Positions 24,421 through 35,290 of a DNA stretch of 64,000 bases are shown here, piece by piece (position 1 is the first letter of the stretch; each line of letters opens with the position of its first letter). The notes below the pieces were generated by a model that worked only from the letters and a program-made list of their open reading frames with translations, did not search any database and was not told the DNA's origin. This DNA comes from Oreohelix idahoensis. Its lineage: Eukaryota > Mollusca > Gastropoda > Stylommatophora > Oreohelicidae. Position numbers and translations under genes: made by a program. The stretch is taken from positions 62,001-126,000 of the forward strand of contig JAMPIV010018785.1 of the NCBI GenBank assembly GCA_024509875.1, read 5' to 3'.

Positions 24421-24507
24421 TAAATATAAATAAATATAAATATATATATATAAATATATATATATAAATATATATAAATATATATAAATATATATATATA
24501 TATATAT
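24000..24507. repeat. A/T-rich tract with two (AT)n blocks
   Basis: Poly-A/AAAT-type simple sequence contains pure TA blocks at about 24078-24142 and 24353-24414, plus interrupted TAAATATA repeats to 24507. The second block abuts the 3' end of LINE B. Confidence 0.95.
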
Positions 24508-24568
24508 GGTTGTTCGTCCATCACGGGTGATGAAGACCACTCTGTTCATCCAATTATTTAAGAATATG

Positions 24569-27049
24569 TTAGGTTAGTCTATGGGTACGAAGGTGACTGA
24601 AGAGCCCGATGCGGGCCTGGAAAGATCTTGGACAGTGTGGGCAGGGAATGTTTGCTTCATGTGAAGGTTTTATTTCACGGTCCTTTCTAGCTTGTCTCCG
24701 CTGTTCCGCTGCTGCTCTTCTGGATGATTCGCATGCTGCTGCACCTTTACGAAGAGATGTGCGCCAAGCAGTTCGGTCTTGCGCAGCAGCTTCCCATGTG
24801 TCTGGGTTTATGTCAAAGGTTTTCAATGACGTCTTTAACGTGTCTTTGAAGCGCTTCTTTTGGCCACCATGGGAGCGTTTACCCTTCTGCATCTCACCAT
24901 AAAAGAGTATCTTTGGCAGTCGATGGTCTGGCATGCGGACTACATGACCTGCCCAGCGAATTTGTGACTGCATCAGAATAGTATCAATACTAGGGATACC
25001 AGCTCTGTCAAGAACGGCGGTATCCGGGATCTTGTCTTGCCATTTGATGTTCATTATCTTCCTGAGACAGACTGTATGGAAGTGGTTTAGCTTCTTTACG
25101 TGGCGCCTGTATACAGTCCATGTTTCACATGCATATAGCAGCACTGGAAGCACCGCAGCTCTGTACACCTTCAGCTTTGTCTGTAGACTAATGCCACTTC
25201 GATGCCAAACGTTGGTGTATAGTCTGCCAAATGTGCTGCTGGCTTTGGAGATCCTGGTGTTCACCTCATCATCAATGACAATGTTCTGGGATAGTGTGCT
25301 ACCAAGGTATGTGAATCTGTTCACAACATTCAGTTTCTCACCATTAACCTTGATGACTGGCTCAGTATAAACTGTGCCAGGAGCTGGTTTGTACATGATT
25401 TCTGTTTTCTTCGTGTTGATGGTAAGCCCAAAGTTGGCGCAGGCTTCGGAGAATCTATCCACACTATGCTGCAGATCAGTCTCTGAGCCAGCATTGAGGG
25501 CACAATCATCAGCAAACAGAAGATCTCTGATGGTGTGTGATTTGACCTTGGTTTTTGCTTGAAGCCTCCTAAGGTTAAACAATTTTCCATCAATACGATA
25601 ACTAATGTCGATTCCTGTGTCCCCGTCTCTAAAAGCATCAGTCAGCATAGCAGAAAACATGATACTGAACAGAGTCGGTGCAAGTACGCACCCTTGTTTA
25701 ACTCCATTTGAGACGGGGAAAGGCTCTGATAGCTCACCGTTTTCCTGAACTCTAGCCTGCATTCCATCATGCAGTTGCTGCACTATTGTGATAAATTTCT
25801 TTGGGCAGCCGTATTTTGCCATGATCTTCCATAGACCCTCTCTACTGACCGTGTCGAACGCCTTTGTCAAGTCGATGAAAGCTGTGTACAGGTCACAGTG
25901 CTGTTCTTGGCATTTTTCTTGTAGCTGTCTTGCAGCGAACACCATATCTGTGGTTCCTCGTTCTTTCCGGAATCCACACTGACTTTCAGGTAAAAGACCT
26001 TTGTCAAGATGAGCCGTAAGGCGATTCAAAAGGATTCTGGCGAATATCTTCCCAGCGATTGATAAAAGAGAGATGCCTCGATGATTGTTGCAGTCTTGGC
26101 GATTACCTTTACGTTTATATAGATGTATAATTGAGGCATCTTTGAGATCGTGTGGGATGGTTTCACTCTGCCACATTTGCTGGAAGATCATATGAAGTTT
26201 CTCTATCAGAACTGCACCGCCATCTTTATAAACCTCAACAGGAATTGAATCGGAGCCAGGGGCCTTTCCACTAGACAGTTGACGAATCGCTTTTTTAGTT
26301 TCCTCCAGAGTTGGTACATCATCTAATGCTTCATTTATAGGAATTTGGGGCAGGCGGATGATGGCTTCGTCGTTAATAGATGATGGCTGGTTCAAGATAT
26401 TATTAAAATGTTCAGCCCAGCGTTGGAGCATTTTTTCCTTGTCTGTAATTAGTGTTTTTCCATCTGCATTAAGGAGGGGAAATGATCCTGATGATGTTGG
26501 ACCATAGACCGCTTTGAGTGCAAGGTAAAAGTTTTTCAAGTCATGGCTGTCAGCAAAGCCTTGGAGCTCATCTGCTTTATTACTCAGCCATGAATCCCGC
26601 ATCTGGCGTAGTTTATGTTGGACGATTCTACGCATGTTGTTCAAAGCGTCTTTCTTGGATGTAGATTTTGGATCATTTAAATATGCTTTATGGAGATGGT
26701 GTTTCTCAGCCAACATCTGCTTTATATCATCTGAGTTCTCATCAAACCAGTCATTTTGTTTCTTGATGGAAGGACCCAGGACCTCTGTAGCAGTGTTGTA
26801 GATCTGCTCACTTAGGGCTGCCCAATTTGTTTCCACACTTTGGCCGTCTAGCGAGATAGATTTGAGACGGTCTTCTAAGGTGTCAGTAAATGACTGTTTG
26901 ATTTTTGTCTTCTTTAGTTTGGTGACATCCAGCCTCTTTTGAGTTTTCTTCCCCTGAGGGCGCCTGGCTGGTTGGATACGAATCTTAAGTTTAGATACAA
27001 TGAGGCGATGATCAGTCCAGCATTCGGCACCACACATGGACTTGGTCAC
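24569..27049 (-). CDS. LINE B reverse transcriptase with C-terminal C2H2 finger
   Basis: An uninterrupted 826-codon frame. The N-terminal 20 residues ([18 protein letters not shown]) are the end of the APE endonuclease: the catalytic SDH position reads TDH. The linker follows. The RT core runs from about residue 250 ([14 protein letters not shown]) through [20 protein letters not shown] and [10 protein letters not shown] to FADD at about residue 512. Thumb and tail motifs are [27 protein letters not shown] and [12 protein letters not shown]. The last 25 residues form a CPHC...HLRTH finger that probably binds template or target nucleic acid. The frame lacks its own start because the endonuclease exon is shifted by about 4 bp near 27115. 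RT catalytic residues are all present. Confidence 0.93.
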   Translation of the reverse strand: MTKSMCGAECWTDHRLIVSKLKIRIQPARRPQGKKTQKRLDVTKLKKTKIKQSFTDTLEDRLKSISLDGQSVETNWAALSEQIYNTATEVLGPSIKKQNDWFDENSDDIKQMLAEKHHLHKAYLNDPKSTSKKDALNNMRRIVQHKLRQMRDSWLSNKADELQGFADSHDLKNFYLALKAVYGPTSSGSFPLLNADGKTLITDKEKMLQRWAEHFNNILNQPSSINDEAIIRLPQIPINEALDDVPTLEETKKAIRQLSSGKAPGSDSIPVEVYKDGGAVLIEKLHMIFQQMWQSETIPHDLKDASIIHLYKRKGNRQDCNNHRGISLLSIAGKIFARILLNRLTAHLDKGLLPESQCGFRKERGTTDMVFAARQLQEKCQEQHCDLYTAFIDLTKAFDTVSREGLWKIMAKYGCPKKFITIVQQLHDGMQARVQENGELSEPFPVSNGVKQGCVLAPTLFSIMFSAMLTDAFRDGDTGIDISYRIDGKLFNLRRLQAKTKVKSHTIRDLLFADDCALNAGSETDLQHSVDRFSEACANFGLTINTKKTEIMYKPAPGTVYTEPVIKVNGEKLNVVNRFTYLGSTLSQNIVIDDEVNTRISKASSTFGRLYTNVWHRSGISLQTKLKVYRAAVLPVLLYACETWTVYRRHVKKLNHFHTVCLRKIMNIKWQDKIPDTAVLDRAGIPSIDTILMQSQIRWAGHVVRMPDHRLPKILFYGEMQKGKRSHGGQKKRFKDTLKTSLKTFDINPDTWEAAAQDRTAWRTSLRKGAAACESSRRAAAEQRRQARKDREIKPSHEANIPCPHCPRSFQARIGLFSHLRTHRLT

Positions 27050-27093
27050 CCGGACATCTTGCCTGTCCTTCTTCCTAACAATTACATAGTCAA

Positions 27094-27777
27094 TTAGGTG
27101 CCAATGCTTTGAGGGTGCATCCAGGAGGTCCTGTTGCGGGTAGGAAGTCGAAAAATGGTGTTGGTGACAAGGAGGTCATGTTCTGCGCAAGTCTGGAGGA
27201 GACGAAGTCCATTACTGTTACAGCGACCCACGCCGTACCTACCAATAGTGCCATTCCAGGAGATGTTATCTGAGCCTACTCTTGCATTAAAGTCACCAAG
27301 AATGATGAGCTTATCTGCTTTAGGAACTGATGCAATGACTGCATGTAGTTCTTCGTAAAACTTATCCTTGACATCATCCTGGTTTGTCATAGTTGGTGCA
27401 TACGCGCTAATGATGGTGGCATGTTTTCTTCCATAGAACAGAGGGATCTTGACCGTCATGAGTCGGTCATTTATTCCCTTTGGGGGCCCCGCTAACTTGC
27501 TGACAATTGCTGTTTTGATTGCAAATCCAACCCCTGCTTCTCGTCTTTCTTCAGTTCCTCTTCCGCTCCAAAAGAATGTATAACCTGCACCCTTTTCGCA
27601 AAGTTGGTCCTCGCCTGTAAGTCGAGTTTCACTCAGTGCTGCTATGTCAATGTTGTACCTGGCCAGTTCTCTCCCAATCAGGGCAGTTCGTCTCTCAGGT
27701 CTGTTTGCGTTAAAGTCTTTGTCAAGTAAAGTGCGCACATTCCATGCGCCTAGAATGAGGGGGAAAAATCTGTCCTT
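27094..27777 (-). pseudogene. LINE B APE endonuclease, frameshifted from RT
   Basis: This is an APE-type endonuclease of about 215 codons that nicks target DNA for target-primed reverse transcription. Visible motifs are [32 protein letters not shown] and LGDFNARVG. The frame ends in [14 protein letters not shown], where copy A has about 4 additional bases (near 27115). In A the frame reads on toward HWHLIDY. So B has a small deletion that separates endonuclease from RT, while A keeps this site but is broken elsewhere. Otherwise the domain is intact. Confidence 0.9.
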
Positions 27778-28019
27778 TCTTTTTCTTATATGTCGACCGC
27801 CGAAGTAGGGTACCCACCAACCGCGGTAAGCTGGTTAGGTAATGGTGAAGCAGGCAATGTTTAGGGCACCTTTTCTAGCCCCTTCCTCATGCCATGGAGG
27901 TGAGCAGTGCTTTCCTAAAGAGGGCTGCTCAGACACTCAGGGGGCTGCCGAATCCCACTGCTGCTCCGATCAGTGGAAGACGACCATATGGCCTGAGCCG
28001 CCTGTGTGTAGGTCTGCGA

Positions 28020-28382
28020 CTACGACTGCCAGCGTACCCACGCCTGCCGCTTCGCCGCTCGCCCATCGCCACAGGACTTGTTGTGAGTGGATGGATGAAT
28101 GGATGAATGGATGAAAGAGTGACTTGCGCGGTGATTTGGATTAAAGTGAGGAAGAGTTGCGCAATTCGTCGACCTCACTCTCTCGCCTTGGACCATCTCA
28201 ATCCAGTGGCAAGACAAGTCAAGACGACTGGAGATGAAGTCAGGTGCAGTGGATGACCAGGGCTTTCTACGTGCCTCGCCGTGCTCCTTACGCTCCACAG
28301 CGCGTTGCTGGTAATCGCCGTCATGCCCGTTGAACCAGCAGGTGGTTTCTTCCGCGCAGTCTATCGAATCCAGTCTTCGCAT
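28020..28382 (-). CDS. Small 5' ORF of LINE B (120 codons)
   Basis: This is the counterpart of the frame at 13698-14060, with the same length and about ten amino-acid differences. No domain was recognised. It lies in the leader upstream of the endonuclease. It is either a short atypical ORF1 or a chance frame. Confidence 0.35.
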   Translation of the reverse strand: MRRLDSIDCAEETTCWFNGHDGDYQQRAVERKEHGEARRKPWSSTAPDFISSRLDLSCHWIEMVQGERVRSTNCATLPHFNPNHRASHSFIHSSIHPSTHNKSCGDGRAAKRQAWVRWQS

Positions 28383-28769
28383 GCATGGGTAGGCAGACCC
28401 TAACTCACCGAAGGTTTATAACCATTCGGCTACCCTCACCTAGTTTAGCCGGCCTGTCAAAGCCGTTGTCCGGGGGTGGCCGCTGTCGCATGCTGACAGC
28501 TACGAGGAGCCACAGGTGAGAGCTGGATGCCAGGTTTGGACCAAAGGTGACTGAGCTGCCCTGAAAAGGGCATGACAGCTCCTTCACCAGAGGTACTACC
28601 AATACCTGACTTAGAAAATAAAAATAAAAAGTAAAAGATAAATACATAAATAAATGAAATATTTAAAATATTAAAATACATAAAGTGAGGGAAAAGCGAT
28701 TAAAAAAATGGGTGATCGCAACAAGGTAGAAAGTCATAATACAGCTGGGACTAGATAGAAAAGGACGCA

Positions 28770-29110
28770 TCAGACAAAAGAATGTTGGGTATTCAAACCG
28801 TGTGGTTTAAGGCAACCCATAAGATGGATGAGGCGTTTTTCCTGGGGAAACCGACTGTTGGCGTCCGGGGAACAGGATCTGATTGCTGTCACCTGGATGT
28901 CAGTGACACCGTGGTGGCCAGGGCCATTGAAGTGGATGGCCGCAGGCGTGGATTTCAACTGAGAGATGTCGTAGAGGTGTCTGCAGAATCGGTCGCCCAG
29001 TCGTGTGCCCGTTTGGCCGATGTAAGTAATGTTGCAACGTTTGCATACTATGTTAAAACATTTTAACTTTCTTCTAGTGAAAGGCACACAAGATTGCACA
29101 AGGTTTGATT
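28770..29110 (-). pseudogene. Penelope-like element GIY-YIG endonuclease domain
   Basis: The minus-strand frame has CFNIVCKRCNITYIGQTG, then RLGDRFCRHL, IHFNGPGHHG and EKRLIHLMGCLKPHGLN, ending HSFV-stop. This is the C-terminal GIY-YIG nuclease of Penelope-like retroelements: a Cys pair before the YIG motif, an Arg-rich helix, a Glu near LIHL and the closing PHGLN. No Penelope RT domain is upstream, so the insertion is 5' truncated at about 29110. The part downstream of the stop is separated from its 3' end (23720-23990) by LINE B. Confidence 0.82.
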
Positions 29111-29405
29111 GATGAAAAATGATACTTAAGTATACATACACTATTACATAATAATAATGTAACTCAATATTACACTACTGTATGAATGCAATTAATAGAG
29201 ACAAACTATGCTTTGCCGGGGTGCATTATTTCTTTTAAGCTATTTTTGTTTTTACTATCTTTTTAGAACATTATGAATGCGATTGGAAAGTGCAAACATG
29301 TTCTTGTTATCCATAAATGCATTAACATTTTTTTTAACTTATACACGGGCCCCCAAGAGGGCCGGGCCCCCAGGCTTTAGCCTACTTATGGATAATCCGG
29401 CCCTG

Positions 29406-29700
29406 GGTGAGACGTGTGACAGGATATAAGAAAACCTTGCATGATGAAAGCGAAAACAACGAATAGTGGAAGAATTAGCACGTATAAGGAATGGCTAAGT
29501 AATGATGCCAGAGAGAGGAGTGAAGACCAGAAAACGAACGAACGTATTTTGTGACAAAGAGAAAGATTTGTAAATATAGATATATTTTGCGCAAGCTCTT
29601 TCCCGCCAGCATTTATAGAACGGCTTCTCCAAGACAAAGGTACAGTTTCCTCATTCTCAGTGAAAAGAGACGGGCTAGTGAGCACAAATTCATTTTAATT
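29406..29700 (+). repeat. Dispersed repeat R2, copy 3 (3' part)
   Basis: It resumes the match to 20155-20310: 'gatgaaagcgaaaacaacga', 'agaattagcacgta', 'gaagacca', 'gaacgtattt'. It then diverges into sequence holding one copy of the 38-bp unit (29713-29750) that is amplified at 32700. Confidence 0.8.
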
Positions 29701-29750
29701 TTTTTTTTTTTGACGTGAAGTTAACATTTCGTAAATATCAGTTAGTTTGA

Positions 29751-30839
29751 TTCTCCACCAAACACCCCCCCCCCCCCCCCACCCCCCTTTTTACACCCCG
29801 TTTTGATGAAATTGCAGGAAGCGGATCACCTGGCAGAGATAAAAGTTACGGTCAGGCTGCACTCTTATTACAGATTCCATATACTCTGATAACAGACACA
29901 TTTTTTTTTAATCAAGTTAGATCATTAGAGAGCTCATTGTTGCTAAAGTAGGTCCCACAGCCTCTGGGTTGCCTGCCCTTGGTGTAATGATTTTCCCTTT
30001 TCTGCGGTCATCGGCGCTCCGAATTAAGTCCCTTGTTTTCTTCCTAAGCCAGGTGGCCAGGTTATCGAGGCATTCCTCTATGGGTCTTCCTCTTTTTGTC
30101 TTTCTGTTCCTTCCCTGAGTATATAATTTTGTTGATAACCTTCCCTACAGATTATCTATCCGTAAGATGCATGCCAACATCTCATTCACCTTCTCACGTT
30201 CATTAGTTTAACAAACGTGCCTTTGTTGGTGAATGCTCATCGCGCTTCATACGTGTCCTGCTTCAAGTCCCGTAACTACGTTCAAGGCCAATAACTACGT
30301 TCAAGGCCAATAACTAAACAATACAGACGGTGCTGTGGAAGCTGCAGAGATGGCTGCTTACTCCTTAAGCAGTATAAATGATAATGATGATGATGATGAT
30401 GATGATAATGATGATGATGATTTAGCATTGTCCATCCACCTTCCTCTCAGATATTTGCTTGCCCTGGAACCAGATTTTCTATTACTGAATTATACATTAT
30501 TTTTTTTATAGCCACATAGTTAAGGAGTTACGTTTTCATACGATCAAAACACGGGGAGTCATAAAAGACTACTGTTTATGTTAGTGCGAACTCGCTCAGA
30601 GCCGTGAAGAATAAAAATTGATTATGTACCAAATGTTAGTTGATTTATTTTACATTACCAGTGTCTCAGATTTGATGGTTTTATCAATATTGTCGAGTCT
30701 GTCTACTGTGTGAGTTGAATGGCTAATATTTTCTGTCTCAGAAAGAAAGGGGGTTACGGTAGTTAACTAAATAACCGCATTTTAGAACAGTACAGAAAAA
30801 TGTGAAAATTTTTATATCGCCCTACTGACCGACTTCTCT
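29751..30839. other. No gene; poly-C, R3 echo, (ATG)n
   Basis: It contains a poly-C run (29766-29781), a short R3-like block (29815-29885), a segment resembling 34855-34920 ('gatcattagaga', 'acagc.cctgggt') and an (ATG)n tract at 30382-30421. No coding family was recognised. Confidence 0.5.
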
Positions 30840-31195
30840 ATCTATATGTCTGTCTATCTGTCTCTGTATGTCTGTCTGTCTGTGTATATCTATCTGTCTG
30901 TCCGTCCGTCTGTCTATATGTCCGTCTGTCTGTCCGTCCGTCTGTCTGACTACATGTCCGTCTGTCTATATGTCCGTCTGTCTACATGTCCGTCTGTCTG
31001 TCTACATGTCCGTCTGTCTACATGCCCTTCTGTCCGTTTGTCTACATGCCCGTCTGTGTACATTTCCGTGTCTGTCTACATGTCCGTCTGTCTACATGCC
31101 AGTCTGTCTACATGCCAGTCTGTCTACATTTCCGTCTGTCTGTCTGTCTACATGTCCGGCTGTCTGTCCGTTTGTCTACAAGTGCATTTGTAACG
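30840..31195. repeat. (TCTG)n-derived degenerate array
   Basis: Tetranucleotide TCTG/TCCG repeats are interspersed with 'tctacatg', giving a 12-16-bp pseudo-period. Open frames of SVCLS type across it are artefacts. Confidence 0.95.
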
Positions 31196-31419
31196 TCTTC
31201 TCATCATCATTTGTACTTCTGATATTGTTCTGGGTTTGTTTTTCTTCAGCGCTTCACTCTTGATGACGTAATCGTACTTTAGTCAGGAGTATTCTGTTTC
31301 TAAATTTGGTTTGTCTTAAAGGACGGTGTGTTTGATAAATATTGTATTTCAAGTAGTCCTCGACTCTGTTTCGTTCCAGCTACTCCGTCCATAAGTCGAA
31401 GTGGTCGTAAGTCGGAAAT

Positions 31420-32025
31420 CACTATATACCAAGGGTCGGCAACCGGTCGGTCTTTATCTACCGGTGGATCCCATAGGATCATTTTGTAGATCTCAAGGTT
31501 TCTGGGATCATTTTGTAGATCTCAAGGTTTCTGGGATCATTTGGTAGATCTCAAGGTTTCTGGGATCATTTTGTAGATCTCAAGGTTTCTGGAATCATTT
31601 TGTAGATCTCAAGGTTTCTGGGATCATTTTGTAGATCTCAAGGTTTCTGGGATCATTTTGTAGATCTCAAGGTTTCTGGGATCATTTTGTAGATCTCATG
31701 GTTTCTGGGATCATTTTGTAGATCTCAAGGTTTCTGGGATCATTTTGTAGATCTCATGGTTTCTGGGATCATTTTGTAGATCTCAAGGTTTCTGGGATCA
31801 TTTTGTAGATCTCAAGGTTTCTGGGATCATTTTGTAGATCTCAAGGTTTCTGGGATCATTTTGTAGATCTCAAGGTTTCTGGGATCATTTTGTAGATCTC
31901 AAGGTTTCTGGGATCATTTTGTAGATCTCAAGGTTTCTGGGATCATTTTGTAGATCTCAAGGTTTCTGGGATCATTTTGTAGATCTCAAGGTTTCTGGGA
32001 TCATTTTGTAGATCTCAAGGTTTCT
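31420..32025. repeat. 29-bp tandem array, about 19 units, joined to a hAT-like end
   Basis: The unit is 'gggatcattttgtagatctc' plus 'aaggtttct', highly homogeneous with a few a/t changes. The array starts right after 'agggtcggcaaccggtcgg', 'accggtggatc', which resembles a transposon terminus. The related terminus at 62845-62935 contains one copy of the same 'atttggtagatctct' motif. Confidence 0.95.
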
Positions 32026-32084
32026 GAGGGAAACCCAAAAAAAAAGTTTTATCTAGGTAAGCTGTGGACTTGCTTTTTCCTTCT

Positions 32085-32575
32085 GGCACTTGTTTTTGGT
32101 TTTTCGTTTTAAGGACGATCTTCATTGCACAAGGACAGCTCCATCAGTACTCCGATCTCTTCCCTTAGATCACACAAGGAGGATCTCAGCACTGTGCATG
32201 AACTCCGTAGCACTGGCGAGAATCTCCATGTACGTATATATGAATCACACATTCTGTAAATATTTTTGTGGTGGGTAGGTTTCTAATATTTAAATTTTGC
32301 CAGGGCAGCGGCCTTATGGCCTACTCTGTACGGTTTCCAACCTTCGAGGGAATTTTTAACGTGCGGAACTTGTACACGGGAACTCCTATTTTTCGCCCAT
32401 ATCCGAGAATGCTAGCCATCCGATCTCACTTCCCAGGAGACCAGGGGGAGAGTATGATATATTCACTAGTTCTGATATCAAATTTTCCATAAATTATATT
32501 CCCTATACTGGGAATAGAACCCGGGAACTTTAGAATTCGAGGTGGACGCCATACCTCCTAGCCACCTCGACCCCA
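32085..32575 (-). mobile_element. tRNA-derived SINE, family D, copy 2
   Basis: The minus strand starts 'ggggtcgaggtggctaggag' (box A region), then has 'gggttctattccc' (box B) and a body with 'gaactagtgaatatat', 'ccccctggtctcctgggaag', 'aggccataagg' and 'gtgcactgtg'-like blocks matching 1822-2405. It lacks the extra 110 bp of that copy. Confidence 0.72.
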
Positions 32576-32699
32576 ATTCTGGAATGTATAAGTGCGTTGT
32601 CCCCAGGTTTAAAGGTAAAATTCACAACATTTCCAGTGAAAATCCCAGAGTTAGCTTATTAAAATGTACTGTATTCATGAACTGCACAGGATAAGACGC

Positions 32700-33430
32700 G
32701 ATCTGTTATTTGAAGTGAAGTTAAAATTCGGTAAAATATCATTTAGTTTACAGTGAAGTTAATATTCGGTAAAATATAATCTAGTTTGAAGGGAAGTTAA
32801 CATTCGGTAAAATATCATGTAGTTTGACGCAAAGTTAACATTCGGTAAAATATCATTTAGTTTGACGCAAAGTTAACATTCGGTAAAATATCATTTAGTT
32901 TGACGTGAATATAACATTCGGTAAAATATCATTTAGTTTGACGTGAAGTTAACATTCTGTGAAATATCGTTTAGTTTGAAGTGAAGTTAACATTCGGTAA
33001 AATATCATTTAATTTAAAATGAAGTTAACATTCGGTAAAATATCATTTAGTTTAAAGTAAAGTTAATATTCGATAAAATATCATTTAGTTTGACGGGAAG
33101 TTAACATTCGGTAAAACATCATTTAGTTGGACGTGAATTTAACATTCGGTAAAATATCATTTAGTTTGAAAGGAAGTTAACATTCTCTAAATATAATTTA
33201 GTTTGACGTAAAGTTAACATTCGGTAAAATATTATTTAGTTTGAAGGGAAGTTAACGTTTGGTAAAATATTATTTAGTTCAACGTAAAGTTAACATTCGG
33301 TAAAATATCATTTAGTTTGAAGGGAAGTTAACATTCTGTGAAATATCATTTAGTTTGAAGTGAAGTTAACATTCGGTAAAATATCATTTTGTTTAAAGTG
33401 ATGTTAACATTCTGTAAAATATCATTTACA
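32700..33430. repeat. 38-bp tandem array, about 19 units
   Basis: The unit is 'gaagttaacattcggtaaaa' plus 'tatcatttagtttgacgt', with many substitutions. One more partial unit appears after the gag-like insert at 34167-34205, and a single unit occurs in dispersed sequence at 29713-29750. Confidence 0.95.
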
Positions 33431-34166
33431 TTGATGCCTTATATAAGGATGGCCTAAGGCTACACTTGTTGAGAAAGAGCCCTCAGACTCTAAAAGTTGC
33501 AATTAAAATTGCCATACAAGAAAAGAACTTGCTTAGAAGGTTTCAAATAAGATCGGGAAATCTGAAGGAGTGTAACTCAGAGGACGACGAAATAGTTAGA
33601 CAGTACAGACAACTGAATAGGAAGGAAGGACAGTTTGGACGGAGAAACGAGGAGAATCCAACATTGAGGGCTAGAGAAACCCATTAGCATAGAAACACGT
33701 ATTCAGAAGTTAGAAAACCCGTGTACGAGAAGATAGGATAAGTATAAAGATCTCGTCACCACCATCCATGAATACAAGAGGAACGTAAAGATGAATGTAG
33801 ACAACACAACTTCGTAGAGAGAATACTGGGGTACATAACCCCAATTATGAAGAGTTTAGTAGAAGGGGGACATCAGAACTAGGTAGAGAGAGTTATGCCG
33901 GTAGAAAGAAAAAGATGGGTTTCAAGAGAGAATGAGATACCATGGTCGGAACATCGAAATTATGAACGGAATGATAGGGTTAGGAGGACAGAAGAGGATG
34001 ATAGGAGAGCGAGATCTGCTCATCAGGAACGAGATTACAACTCACGCAGGATCTCACATGACAGATTTGACATACTGATTCAAAACCGTTTATATAGGGC
34101 CGAGGTTTTTGACAGATACAATCCGCGTAGAACTAATTTCCAACCAGCGCAGAGAGAAGACATGCG
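33430..34166 (+). pseudogene. LTR-retrotransposon gag remnant
   Basis: From about 33427 the plus frame reads YIDALYKDGLRLHLLRKSPQ and continues TLKVAIKIAIQEKNLLRRF. This resembles the conserved gag core (F.DGL...L....P.TL..AI..A...E) of Ty3/gypsy-type elements. A stop follows at about 33685. The downstream frame (33895-34166) is very Arg/Glu/Asn-rich (RRTEEDDRRARSAHQERDY), as expected for a nucleic-acid-binding tail. No protease, RT or integrase follows. It interrupts the 38-bp array, which resumes at 34167. Confidence 0.55.
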
Positions 34167-34215
34167 AAGTTAACATTCGGTAAAATAATACCCTTCAGTT
34201 TGAATTTTCCACTGT

Positions 34216-34741
34216 TTGTGGGTGTTCTGTGTCCCATTTGGACTTGAATATGGTTTTTATAGATGTTTTAAATTATACAAATCACTTGTATTATCTATTC
34301 TCTTGTATGGGTGTGAGGGCTGGACACTCACTGCAGATACGGAGCGAAGGATTCAGGCTTTCGAGTATAAATGTTATAGAAGAATTTTGCGCATTTGCTG
34401 TAAAGAGCACAAAACAAATGTCTGTTAGAGAGAAAATAAACACCTATGCAGGCCACCAAGAACCACTTTTGTCAGTAGTGAAACCTCGAAAGCTCGCCTG
34501 GTTTGGGCATGTAACTCGTCATGACTCCCTTTCGAAAACGATCCTCCAGGGAACAGTCGAAGGTAAACGGAGAAGAGGAAGGCAAAGAAAATCCTGGGCT
34601 GATAACATCAAAGAATGGGCAGAGCACGGTTTTTCCACACTTGTACGCATTGCTGAGGATAGAGAGCAGTGGAGGACCCTGTCTGCTGATGCTTCCACCA
34701 TGGCACCCCTACGACCCATGACGGGTTACGGGTTGAGATGA
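34216..34741 (+). pseudogene. LINE RT C-terminus (family d)
   Basis: Motifs are LVLSILLYGCEGWTLTADTE, FEYKCYRRILRI, then in a second frame VREKINTYAG, KLAWFGHVTRHDSL, GKRRRGRQRKSWADNIKEW and WRTLSADAS. It is a 5'-truncated LINE protein end with one frameshift near 34420. The 3' end shows 'gatgataatgagatgag', a short simple tail. This family differs in sequence from A/B and from families a to c. Confidence 0.85.
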
Positions 34742-35057
34742 TAATGAGATGAGTTGTTTTAGCAATTTTATCAGTTGTCTGTATATCGTCTTGTTGCTGC
34801 ACTCCTCCTTCTTCAGCAACAACAAAAATGCTCTGAAACATGAAAACAGATATAATATTATCAAGATGGATCATTAGAGAGGGTCATAAAGTAGATCATT
34901 ACAGCACCTGGGTGACCCACCGCTGCTAAATACTATATGAACCATAAGAATATGTTAACAAGCAACTTGTCTAATTACTAACATATATATGTGTCTGTAT
35001 TTGTTATATATGTAAACAAGGTGATATCTTTGTTTATAGTGAAGTAAAACAACTGAG

Positions 35058-35290
35058 CGTCCGACTGGCAGAGTGGTTAGAGCCCTGGTCTCTCGGGGCA
35101 AAGGTGTCGGGTTCGAATCACGTTACCGACACGATCCAATCTACTCAGCTGTAAATGCGTACCTGAGTTTGAGTTAAAGAAAGAAAATCAGCGAGGAAGC
35201 GAACTTGTCACCCCACCTCTCGATGCTGGACCTAATATGGTGAAGTCTCTAACACTTCACTCCACTAAGGCAGTATTGGCTATAGAACTG
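35058..35290 (+). mobile_element. tRNA-derived SINE, family B, copy 2
   Basis: 'gactggcagagtggttagag' (box A) and 'gggttcgaatcac' (box B) are followed by 'agctgtaaatgcgtacctga', 'accccacctctcgatgctgg' and 'aagtctctaacacttcac'. It is colinear with 11295-11535. The box sequences are better preserved here. Confidence 0.82.

Larger units (their letters stand above)
24508..28610 (-). mobile_element. Full-length LINE 'B', inverted sister of LINE A
   Basis: The element is 4.1 kb on minus. The 5' end GTCAGGTATTGGTAGTACC lies at 28610, and the 3' end GATGGACGAACAACC near 24508 is followed by (AT)n. Order: leader with small ORF, endonuclease, RT, C2H2 finger. It is nearly identical to A over its length. 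No target duplication is recognisable, probably because the 3' flank is AT simple sequence. It lies inside Penelope-like sequence. Confidence 0.9.
23556..29405. mobile_element. hAT-like TIR element, enlarged by nested insertions
   Basis: The left end CAGGGCCAGATTAAGCC and right end (inverted) CAGGGCCGGATTATCC are inverted termini. Subterminal blocks (aggctttt, gggccccc) are also shared. The flanking octamers are agtgagag (left) and ggtgagac (right), which match at 6 of 8. This is the size hAT elements duplicate, and the target can be seen intact in R2 copy 2 near 20155. No hAT transposase is visible. The native element was probably only a few hundred bp. The rest of its 5.85 kb is a Penelope-like fragment and LINE B. 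Confidence 0.75.

Noticed and set aside
24609..25982. Plus-strand frames inside LINE B
   Set aside because: They are antisense shadows of the RT frame, mirrored by equivalents in LINE A.
28770..29110. Stand-alone GIY-YIG homing endonuclease
   Set aside because: The Cys-pair before YIG and the closing PHGLN are typical of Penelope-like elements, and it lies among nested TEs.
30846..31263. Cys/Ser/Val-rich frames (SVCLS repeats)
   Set aside because: They arise from a degenerate TCTG repeat and are open in several overlapping frames.
35058..35140. Genuine tRNA gene
   Set aside because: Box A and B are present, but the stems do not pair as a full cloverleaf by eye and the sequence continues into a SINE body shared with 11295-11535.
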